Made by a program: the position numbers and the translations under genes
DNA from: Babesia bovis T2Bo
Taxonomy: Eukaryota > Apicomplexa > Aconoidasida > Piroplasmida > Babesiidae
Reading direction: 5' to 3'
Assembly: GCF_000165395.2 (NCBI RefSeq)
Contig: NC_010574.1
Coordinates: forward strand, 806,001 to 870,000
Length of the DNA: 64,000 nucleotides
The notes under the pieces: model-generated
Databases searched by the model: none
Told to the model about the DNA's origin: nothing
What the model saw: the letters and a program-made list of their open reading frames with translations, nothing else
Part shown: positions 52,601 to 62,534 of the stretch, piece after piece
Layout: every line of letters starts with the position of its first letter
Numbering within the stretch: the first letter of the stretch is position 1

Positions 52601-54241
52601 GGAATTCAAGGTCGACGTGGAACCAACACATGATACCGGTAGCCATAAAGGCATTACCTGGGATTTCCCAGTGTATTCAGCTATATGCGCAAATGGGTAG
52701 CTACTAGAGGCAATCAGTCGCTCCTGATATACGCCGGAGACCATACCACGGCAACGTACCCTGACGAATACTAACCACTGCTCCTCAGGTGAATATGATG
52801 ATGATAACTCAATAGGAGATAAGCGGCCAGTAACAGAATTCAAATTCAACTTCCAACCTGATCTAAAACGCCTAGAAAACTCAAAAGATGTGCTGTCAAA
52901 GTTATCGGGGTTACCAGTGCGATAATGAGGTGTAAACCACCTGGAACTAGTTTCATAAGGACCACAACTAATCTCTATCATAACCTCAATGGGATCCTCG
53001 AAACCAAATGTACCACTTGATTCAACGCAATATATATCAACAAATAAACGAGTTGGATTAGAAACCCGAGATTCCAGCGCATAAGATGATTGGACATGCG
53101 CGACCAGTACATCACTAGGCTTAGATAGACGTTTCACACTCGCACTCATAAGTAACCTGCCAATGTAATGGTCAACTTCATTGCCCTTAGGAAGCATAGC
53201 ATCATGTGATAACATATCCAACGCACCAGAAGGGGTAACGCAACCACGGTAAAAGTTAAACCAACGTGGAGCTTGACGTCGAGCTCGAAGTTTGGCCAAT
53301 GAAAAAACGCCCTCAGCAAGTAAACGGGGTGATAAGGCTGCGACGGATCCAGTAGTGCTTAATTCGACACCCATCCATATGCGAACTACGATATTGTCCT
53401 CTAAAACTGGTTTGCCAACACTAGTCCTTATGGGTACCAAAAAACACTGATTAAACTCATAATTCGACCTGCTAGAACCGACTGGCCGATTGTTACCTGA
53501 TATGATACCAGATATCATATCAGATATTAAACCAGATTGACCGTCGGAACTTGGTGAACCCTCACTACGAAGCCTAACGGGCTTTGTTGACTGTAAACGG
53601 CAACCACCATACTCCACTGTTATAGATGGTGATGAACCAAACATGCCAACCTCAACATGCTCCAAGGAGTATACATTGATATATAAATGGTAGTATTTGT
53701 ACTCCTCAGAAAATGGCTCCAAAGTAGAACTCTTGTAGACCAGTGGACTTAAAAGACCAGGTAACTGACCAGAACCAATATCGGTAGTGTCTTCACTAGG
53801 TTGCGATATGGAGGTAAGAGCACTGCCACCACTGACCCTTAAAGAGTCACAAACATTGACGGTTATGAATAATTGACCGATTACACGAACTGAATTAGGA
53901 GATGTCAAAGGTAAACGGCCAACATAACAACCATCACTTGTAGCACAGACTAGACGAAGTTGAAGAGCACACATACCAAGGGTAGTGTTTCGCCAAAAGG
54001 CATTAGCACTCTGTAACTCAAACTCCAAGACGCCAACGCTCCAAGCAGATGATGATAACTCAAAGTTAGGCCAGTGGAATGATTCATCCCAGCAAGCTAC
54101 ACTCGTCTTGCCAGTCTTCACAGATGTCATGCGCTCCTCACCAAAGCAGCGCATGACAACCAGAGGGTCAACTGGACTGCCATCTTTTAACTGAGGCAAT
54201 ACGGCCTCGTGGATGGTACAGCTCACGCTGTAACGTGGCAT
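49677..54241 (-). CDS. Ferlin-like multi-C2 membrane protein (3 exons, C-terminal anchor)
   Basis: Exons 54241-49949, 49915-49790 and 49754-49677 sum to 4497 nt, giving 1498 residues. The start MPRYSVSCTIHEAVLPQLKD and QLFITVNVCD mark the first C2 domain; several more C2-like beta units follow. Near the C-terminus LRVVVWSTRGVHLPT, LDLYVVSTLDCQGYRGDAPL, TDTHYNCDSGSAQFNWRMVY and VGPPVFIGEATLELR match the ferlin C2 'L-R-v-i-V-W-x-T ... D-(I/L)-Y-V ... TDVH-x-R ... G-x-FNWR-x-v-F'. Two final 33-35 nt introns add DWFAHTSLGLDFGFLTVYV and a membrane helix, NAAVCLLMLLWLFFIAFVYP. Ferlins mediate Ca2+-triggered vesicle fusion, in apicomplexans of micronemes and rhoptries. Read as one open frame it would end at 49919 without the anchor. 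Confidence 0.85.
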
Positions 54242-55507
54242 AATGATGTACCATCAGGGCATTAGTAGCTGTTTCCTAACCGCAACTGATACAATCAATG
54301 TGTAGTGTAGACATGGCTAATGTGTGACCAATAACAGATATATCACAGCACGTTATAGGTCCACACAGCAGGATGATAATGTTACACAGAACGTACACAA
54401 CAGAATATAATTAAAATATTTATTAACCGAACTGAAGTCAAGCAGTCATGTTTAAATGTTACACATCTCACGTCATATTACAACACACCTACACTCGTAG
54501 GGTAACCATGAACAACCTCGAAACTAAGTTACACATTGTAATATAACATGACTCTAGATATTAAATGTGCGCTTCCATTAGGATTAATTACACCATTGTT
54601 TGCATTGAGCAATATATACTATTAGTACGACACAGTTCAACATGGACTCCAGTGTCTAGATTGTTCCACACGAATAGAATGTTACATACGGAATATGTTT
54701 ATGAACTAATATCAATGGATGCCAATGTCGTACGCGTGATGCTGATTAAATGTGTTAATCATTATTACTCAATTTTTGCCAGGTCATGAGATATCTTTGT
54801 ATTCCATTTCTGCAAATCAAAAATGCATGTTTATTATAAGGACATATACTATAATAAAGGGAAACACTACTGTCAATTATATGTTAAAACAGCAATTGCC
54901 AGTAGGTCGTAAAACGTTATACTGAAATGCCTAAAAATAATTGTTGATACATAGTGATTAATACAGATTTGCTGTACATTGCCCTTGCAAATATGTAGCG
55001 AGGTAGTGTATGATAATGACTACCCGGATAAGAATATACGTTGTCTATGCCGGCATAGAATGGTTCCTAGATAGTGTGAATATCGATAAATAATGACGTC
55101 AGAAGTAAAATATAATGTAATATTATCAGATGTATTAATACTGTTTCGATTGGGAACTATAATGCCTGGTATCGGTACAGTGTAATAAGATTAAACAGGC
55201 TTTATAATGGCACATTCTAACTGACAAAATCCAGTATTAAGACACATGTTTAAAGAAGTACAGATGAAGCATTATTTAACTACAAAAAGCATGAAAAAAA
55301 TATGGTAATCAAACATGTATTGTGAATGTTTTGTCAAAACATTCCCGACATCACAGTAATGAACACACTATAATTAAGATATACAAGATGTTGTGCAGAT
55401 GATATTTTAATTGTACCTTTCGTATCATAGTTTATATACAAGCTGATCAAAGAAGTGTGTGTAGAACAGAGCCTGAGGCTCAGGGATTCCTCCCAGAATA
55501 ACTGCCC
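54242..55507. other. Divergent intergenic region between ferlin and CCp genes
   Basis: About 1.27 kb of clearly AT-rich DNA between two divergent starts, with runs such as ATAATATTAT and AAATATTTATTAA. There is no supported coding region. The CCp gene is expected to be stage-regulated, so control elements for sexual-stage expression probably lie here, but I cannot point to one. Confidence 0.5.
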
Positions 55508-58500
55508 ATGGTAGCCATTAAAACTGTTTTCGCCGCCAGCATAGTTGCTGCGAAAGCTGTGAGGGCTATTAGGTACCTAGAAGTACCCAAAGGTGTGTTA
55601 ATGGAATAGCTAATTTAAATATACAGACAATGCCGGGAATGATCGCACTGATGTTACACCAGAATCGCAAAAACATACTTCAGGAAACATTAAAGACCTA
55701 GAAACACACCATGAAGATGTGAGAAATATTCCAGGATCGCAAAAAAAGCAAGGACTACAAGTACCTGGAGCTGCCGAAACAAGTGATACTACCACGAAAG
55801 TACAAAATGAGCCTAGCAGCGATGGCACAACAGTGCCAAATACAGGAACTGATACGTCCAACTCCACCCTGGAAAATTCCGTCAAAGAAACTAATGCAGG
55901 CATCAATAGGACGAAAACACTCTATGGAGCTATCGCAGCGAACGCAGATTCAACATTTAAAGCACTAGGATCAGCGGGATACAGGAAATATGATGCTACA
56001 AATGCAATAACTAAATCTGGAGGCTATTGGTGTAGCGAACCCAATGTCCTACCAGATGCAGTAGTCAGTTGGACAGGAGAGCTCAGAGGACCACGAGTAC
56101 TCACGGGTGTGTCGATATTCTGGGTATATGCACCGCAATATGGTAAGTGCAGCATGTAGTGAGGTGCCTTTATAGCAAAATACATTGTATAATTCGCATA
56201 TATACAATTTATACAGTGGCTGTACTGGCCAAGAGGTCACGTGAAGATGAATTTGAAGAGGTTGCACCATTTCAAACTGTGGACCCAAGTGAAATGACAT
56301 CAGTAATACAATTTAAACGTAAAGTTGATGCGCAGTTCGTTAAGATAGCAATGAAAGGACAGATTAACACTTATTTTGGAATTGACTTTGTTCAGTTCCA
56401 CGGAGAACCGAATCCGATATTTACTATACAAGCAGGAATTACCTCGATAGAGGATTTGTGTCTACAAGCGGATGAAACAAATGACGTTGTACTAGACTCC
56501 TGTATATCAGCAATCGCAAGTTTTAAATATAATGATATATGGGCATATAATGAAAAAAGGCAGTTATATAATCCAGTGTCAAGACTGTGTATGACACTGG
56601 ATTACATGGTGGATACCAGTGAAGCGATAGTAGTTATGCGAGATTGTAGAAAGGATGGAATTAACTCATGGGATATATTGCCAAATAACCAAATTAAAGT
56701 TAGAATGCCAGGTAACCTTTGCGTGTCACAAGCCGGTAGTAGCGCTGGATTAGCAAATGTGGCACTCAACAAAATTGCAACAAGTAGTTTACCAATGAAA
56801 AATGATAAGAGCCATAACGCAGAAAGCGCAGTAGATGGAAATCTACAGTCATACTGGGCTAGTGAAAGCTTTACAGCTGACAGCATACCAGATAAAGTGG
56901 AGTTCATAGTTAACCTACAGGAACAATATAAAATAAGGAAGCTTGAAATTGAATGGGAAGCACCAGCACTGACCTACAATATATATACTAAACTAGAAAC
57001 AGATTGGATACTAGTCGAAAAGATACATGCCAGTACATCAAGTAAAACGGTCAACGATATGCATAATGTAAAAGCTAGGGTAATCAAGCTAGAATTAATC
57101 AAACCAAACCCTGAATATATGAATAAAAACGGACAAATGCACTATGGAATCACAAGCTTTGCTGCATATAGCAATAGATTAAGGACTATTGTGGAATCAT
57201 GCGAAAGTGCAAAAAAAACAAAAGATGCAAGAGATAAGTACTTTTTACAATCAGTATTCGAAGTTGATCTACACAGTGGAGAACCATTGATAGCAGCGGA
57301 AAAGGCAATTGATACACTAGTGGATAATATAAGCAATAAAATAACACAAATTGAAAACTTATACAGTAAAATGCAACATTGTAAACGGACGCAAGTCAAC
57401 GCCCTTAAAAGGGCACGTGATCTAGAGCATATATACGAAGAAGTAGCCAACAAGGTATACAGATTTGAGACGCAGTTGGAATTAAGTTCAGAACCAATGT
57501 TGGATGAGCATTTACCAGCGGATTGTATAGAGATTAAAAACAGGGGTGAAAGCAGTCCTAGCGGCTTCTATCATGTATACCCACCGTGCGCAACGCATAG
57601 CATTAGGGTATACTGCGATATGTACACAGGAGCTTCATACTTCTTAGCAGGTGGGTTACACAATATACTGAGATAATACAACAGAAATTGAAAGTGGATG
57701 GATAGGACTTGAGAGAGTATACAATACATGTAGGAAATATGGGCTGGAACCGATCCATGTACATCACAAGTCACAAATTGATTCCATATCCATCATGCTC
57801 AAAACCATGGATATCAAAGATGGGCTCTATCCAATAGCTGTTAAAGTAGGTAAAAGACTGAAATCATTGGACCTAGTTGAAGATGTAACTGATGCCATTG
57901 GGACAAAAGATATACACGATAATATAGCAGCCGTAGGTATAGAAGGATTGCAGTTGATCGATGGCACGAAAGTTGACATGTCAGGAATTATATGCTCCAG
58001 TAACTACTCAAGTATCAGACTACCACCAGATGTTGTCAAACTGGGATGTAAAACGCGCATTACGGAAGTGCCCAAACTAAATGAAGCTGCACTGGGAGTG
58101 CCGATACAAATAAAATGTCCACAGAACTGTTCACTAAACAGTAGGTTTGGATAGTAATAACATATTACACCCAGGTGATGATCTAGAATGCGAAGGAGGA
58201 AATGATGGGTTGTATTCCATAAGGACACCTATATGCATAGCAGCAATACACTCTGGAGAATATAGCAGAAATGTGACCTTGGAGGTCAAAAAGGCAGCGG
58301 CACCAACGGAATTCGAGGGGTTCTACCAAAACGGTATAGAAAGCACTAGTGTGCCATCAATGGTTGGCGATGTTGCATTTACAGTGGAACGTATCCAAGA
58401 TGAATGTACATACCATAAAGTTGAACCCAAGGTCAACCGTAACCAAAAGAAAAGTAAACCGAGTGTCACAGTGAAGCCTAAAAGCAAAGTTAGTACACCA

Positions 58501-60512
58501 ACGAGGCTGTTTAATAACCCACTTAAAATTGATCCTGCAACAGGAGATGCCATAGGAGCCCTGGTTACACAAGTTAACCAAAAAAGTGGAAAGGCAGCAC
58601 CAGTCTTCCTAGAACTGTTCCACCATCATACATCAGAAACTATTGCGGGAGCTATACAGCACATTAAACTAGCAGATATGCAAAGGCAGCCGATTGAAGA
58701 AATTATGAACAAGCTTGATGACGGAGTACAAAATATGGAAAATAAAATCAAGTGGCTTGCTGCTAGAGTGATGTATAAAAAGAAGCCGCTAATAGAAGGA
58801 ATTAAGAATATGAATAGAGAAAATGCTATCAACAGGTCTTACGAACCGTGGTCAGCCACAGCAGTGACACAAAGTAACCTCTTTGAGCAATTTCGTGCCA
58901 TAACAGTAGGTGATGTACAGGGAGTACCCAAGTGGACTGTGTCACAACTATCACTTAAAGGAACTGCTGAAACGGTCATATCGCAAACATCGGAATTTGG
59001 AGTTAAAGGGCCACTGAGTGGAGCTATGCTGTGCGTATCGAATGCACAGTACTACGATTTCATTTACTCAGGAGCTTTATTCCCGGGAGGGAGTGGTACA
59101 CTTGGAATGGCTTTCAGAGTAGTGGACGAAGATAACTACTACCTGTTCCAAATGGTACAACTTAACGGAGGTTATAAACGACTTATACGCGTGGTAAATG
59201 GAGATCCATACGAAATTGCAAAGATTGAAGATGGAGGGTTTGTTGATGGAGGTAAGTGTACCCTAGAGAACACTCACAGTGCACAGTATGGTACACCATC
59301 AGGATAGAAGCTAGGCAGTGTAGAATTGGAATAGCTGTTATACAAGGACTTGAGCCAGTCTTCGATATACCGAATAACTCTATAGACGTTATTGACTGCA
59401 CACATACAAGTGGGAGTGTAGGTATATTCAGTGGGCAGATTAACCTGGTGCACTTTGCCAAACTGCATACGGAAACTTTACCCTGCCTAAGATATGACAA
59501 GCCGCCGCCACCACCCAAGCCTCCTATATGCAGTTTATACAGAGAGACTTACGCCACGGGAATAACGACTAACTGGAGAATTGTAGCCAATGGAGGACAG
59601 TGGAACTTCGAGGAAAATGTTGGTGGTGAACCGAAGGTAATGGCACATAGACAGCATCAAACAGTAGATAACAACCCGGAACCTTCAATGGCACTGCTTA
59701 AAGGAGGACGTAGCTGCAAGGCCGGAGTTTTTAGGACCGCCATGTTCCCACAATGCGATCCTACTGGAGCTATGGGATTGCTAGTACATTTTATAGATGG
59801 AGGGAATTATGTGTCCTTTGAATGCACAGGAAGACAGTGTGCCATCATACAGATGCACAAAGGAATGAAGAACACATTAGCAACTACTGAGCTCGCGAAG
59901 ATAATAACAGGACAGTGGAATTTCGCGGAAGTTGTATTCAGAAAGGATGCCGTCACAGCGTCCATAGGAACACTAGAACCTGAGGCTATATTCATCAATA
60001 CCGCGATCATAGAGGAAGTGGAACTTGGTGGAACTGTAGGATTATACAGCATGGGTTGCGCAGGATGTGCATTCGCAGAAATTGGGTTGAAACCAAACTA
60101 CGCAGGCTCGACACAACCAAATGTACAACAGAAAAATGCAACTGAGGAGCAATGCTTAGCCGTTGATAGACTTGAGCATTGTAAGAGCATAGCACCATCT
60201 AAAATAGCAGCATGTGAAGCGGATTATTGCGCAATGTGCTGTGAGCAACATCATATAGATGCACCAACAGCACAGGATATATGTTACCAAAGATGTAGAG
60301 GACAGGATCATTTGGCCGTGCTATTACAAACCACAGCAGATACCTACTGGAGACAGTGTGCCCAAAAACTGGATTCACAAAATAACACGCAAAATGCAGA
60401 AGCAATCACTGATTGCGAACTGTGCTGCGAATCTACCAGGATTATACAAGGAGTCCCGAACAGTGTAAACCGTGCTGCAAAAACACGATGTAAAACACTG
60501 TGTAACACCTGA
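55508..60512 (+). CDS. CCp-family LCCL-domain secreted protein, CCp1/CCp2-like (6 exons)
   Basis: Exons 55508-55592, 55627-56142, 56217-57650, 57685-58140, 58175-59251 and 59287-60512 sum to 4794 nt, giving 1597 residues. It starts with a signal peptide (MVAIKTVFAASIVAAKAVRA). Order of domains: a disordered Ser/Thr/Asn part; discoidin/F5-8C (AITKSGGYWCSEPNVLPDAV, TSVIQFKRKVDAQFVKIAM); ricin-type lectin (IEDLCLQADETNDVVLDSC, SWDILPNNQIKVRMPGNLCV); a second discoidin (VALNKIATSSL, AESAVDGNLQSYWASESFTA); coiled coil; a fibrinogen-like part (HSIRVYCDMYTGASYF); LCCL (IKCPQNCSLNSDDLECEGGN, YSIRTPICIAAIHSGEY); two jelly-roll lectin-like domains; and a Cys-rich end (ADYCAMCCEQHH, DCELCCEST). This is the CCp1/CCp2 layout of apicomplexan sexual-stage surface complexes. 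Which CCp it is cannot be fixed here. Confidence 0.9.
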
Positions 60513-60513
60513 A

Positions 60514-61562
60514 TTATATAACATAGGGGACTATGCTGTACACCGTATGCAGCTCGCTTGGTAAAAATGCCGCAATGTACCACTTGCGGTGCGATAATGC
60601 TGAAATATATATACAGGAGTCCCTAGAACGTACCCTGCACGATCATAGCAGTAGACACAAAGAAAAAACATGAAAACCTGCATAATATATCATATACTAC
60701 GAATAACCTACATCTCAACATTACATAGTAATGATAGGTACACTATCACCTCAGAACAGTAATGCGGACAGAGTATGTAGTTAAAAAGTCCACCAGTAGG
60801 CACGCCATAGGTTACCTCACCAAAACGACGTGAACCTCGCTTGGTAGTGTGTAATATATAGTGAGATTTAAACTGTAAACTTTGTACATCACAACGTAAA
60901 ACCTACTTGCATATATTGCGATACGATGAAGGCGGCCACGTGAAGAGCAGAAATGTGATAGTCGGGATGGCACAAAGCGATTGGTACAAAAAAGTAATAA
61001 CTGTTAATATATTAGAGAACAGAGCAGATGCACTAAAGCTTTGGGGATATCAATTATGTAACAAAAAAGATAGAGTAACCGAAATGAAACATAAACATAA
61101 TCTTGAATATACACCATGTACAACAAAAAGTATTATAGACAAATGTTAACCTACCATGCGCCAAATATATAAGCAGTAAAATGCATACTAGAACTTGGAA
61201 GAACGTTGAATAAATACTTCTGCTCTAAATAACGTCGAATTAAATGAACGCCAAACAAAGCGCGAAAAGGATTAAAAAGGTTCCATAGACTCAACTCCTG
61301 AGACAATATAATTTGTATAAAGACAAATTACCAAAAAAAATAAAATCGCATTGATAAAAAGACCCCAAATGTAAAAATGAATGAACAACTGCTTAGAAAC
61401 ACGAAATGGATTGTAACGCTTGGAATCCTCAGCAGACAGTAATGCCACCTGTTTACCATGAACAGACCAACGATAAACAAATGGATTGTCACAACTTAAG
61501 ATGCAAAAAAACGCCCCTAAAAGAAAAAATAAATTAACTAATAAGTCTAAATAATAGACCAT
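60514..61562 (-). CDS. Polyprenol reductase, SRD5A3/DFG10-like (6 exons)
   Basis: Exons 61562-61332, 61297-61155, 61000-60907, 60872-60712, 60677-60634 and 60599-60514 sum to 759 nt, giving 252 residues, the size of yeast Dfg10. Recognisable parts are an N-terminal membrane helix (LDLLVNLFFLLGAFFCILSC), FRVSKQLFIHFYIWGLFINA (human 'FDVPKRYFSHFYIISVLWN'), ALFGVHLIRRYLEQKYLF, VAAFIVSQYMQFKSHYILH (human 'HQYKCHVIL'), TYGVPTGGLFNYILCPHYCS (human 'IPFGDWFEYVSSPNYLAE') and a closing LSHRKWYIAAFLP. The enzyme reduces polyprenol to dolichol with NADPH in the ER for N-glycan and GPI precursors. Introns are 34 nt except the second, 154 nt. The start MVYYLDLL is chosen because it opens the membrane helix; an upstream in-frame ATG at 61643 exists. 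Confidence 0.82.
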
Positions 61563-61679
61563 TGTAGTTAAGACATGTATTACATGACGGTGTGGAGCTG
61601 AGCAAGTGGTTATCACCACGATACAACACCTATCAAGCCACACATCGACACTCTATACAGTAATTCTATTTGATACATC

Positions 61680-62425
61680 ATGGGAGAAGATAAACCCGAG
61701 TATAGAGCCAATGAGTGCTATGAAGCACTGCTCGATCTCAAGAGCATCTTTCCTACATGGAGCGACACACAAAATAATTTTAACTACCATTGGAGTGATG
61801 TATTGACATCAACCACAAAAGGAGCAGAATCTGAAAAACAGACTGTTCAGTTCTATCTCGATGCTATGAAGCCACTAATTGAATCAAAAGGTGAAGGAAT
61901 CGAAGCACAAACCGCAATTGATATTGTATCTAAACTAGACGAACGTAGAAAAGAACGTGATAATACTTTTACACCATACAAACTAGAAGATTTGTTAAGC
62001 AAAGATACTAGTGCTATCAAACCAAAACCAATCGTCAAGAAACAGCCTGCGCCTAGAAGACCAGCTGCTGAAATAACTTCAGATGTAATATCGGAAGGAG
62101 GACATGCATACGGAACTAGAACACGATCTAGGAAGCTAAGAGCAAGTCAAACAGATGATGGAGATGGAGCTAAATTGGAATACAGCTCATCAGGATTTGG
62201 AACACATCTCAAAAAAGGATTCTTCTCAGACTACGTTTGGGATTTCCTCGTACCAACAGGTGAGGTATGTATTAGATCTACGTAGTAATAGAATGCTTTG
62301 TGTGAACACTTATCGATTCCTTCCAGGAAAATGAATATGATAAAGAAACTGAACGCGACCCAGCGGACAATATAGAGCTAGAAGACGACGGCACACCAAA
62401 AAGAGCTAAACGATCAAGGAAATAG
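61680..62425 (+). CDS. Hypothetical charged, probably nuclear protein (2 exons)
   Basis: Exons 61680-62264 and 62327-62425 sum to 684 nt, giving 227 residues. I do not recognise a family. The N-terminal ~110 residues look folded and helical (NECYEALLDLKSIFPTWSD, VQFYLDAMKPLIESKGEGIE, AIDIVSKLDERRKERDNTFT). A basic Pro/Lys linker follows (IKPKPIVKKQPAPRRPAAE), then GTRTRSRKLRAS, an aromatic patch GFFSDYVWDFLVP, and an acidic then basic tail ending KRAKRSRK, a likely nuclear localisation signal. There is no signal peptide. The intron is 62 nt, longer than most here. It is divergently arranged with the polyprenol reductase gene over only ~117 bp, so both may share a promoter. A chromatin or RNA role is a guess from the tails only. 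Confidence 0.7.
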
Positions 62426-62534
62426 AGATTATTAGATTCAGCCCTTGGATGGCCGCAATATTTTAAATACCTGCCGCAGTTTATGCTGCATACGCGCAGA
62501 CATAATATACACATCGGAAGATGGAACACCTAAA

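Noticed and set aside
60907..61149. 80-codon plus-strand frame (starts MHILRYDEGGHVKS)
   Set aside because: It lies almost entirely antisense to intron 2 and exon 3 of the polyprenol reductase gene, whose spliced frame shows clear family motifs. The plus frame has no recognised domain.
62445..62534. Start of the last gene at 62445
   Set aside because: The codon there is TTG, preceded in frame by a stop; non-ATG starts are not expected in this nucleus. ATG at 62535 is used, with an unseen 5' exon as an alternative.
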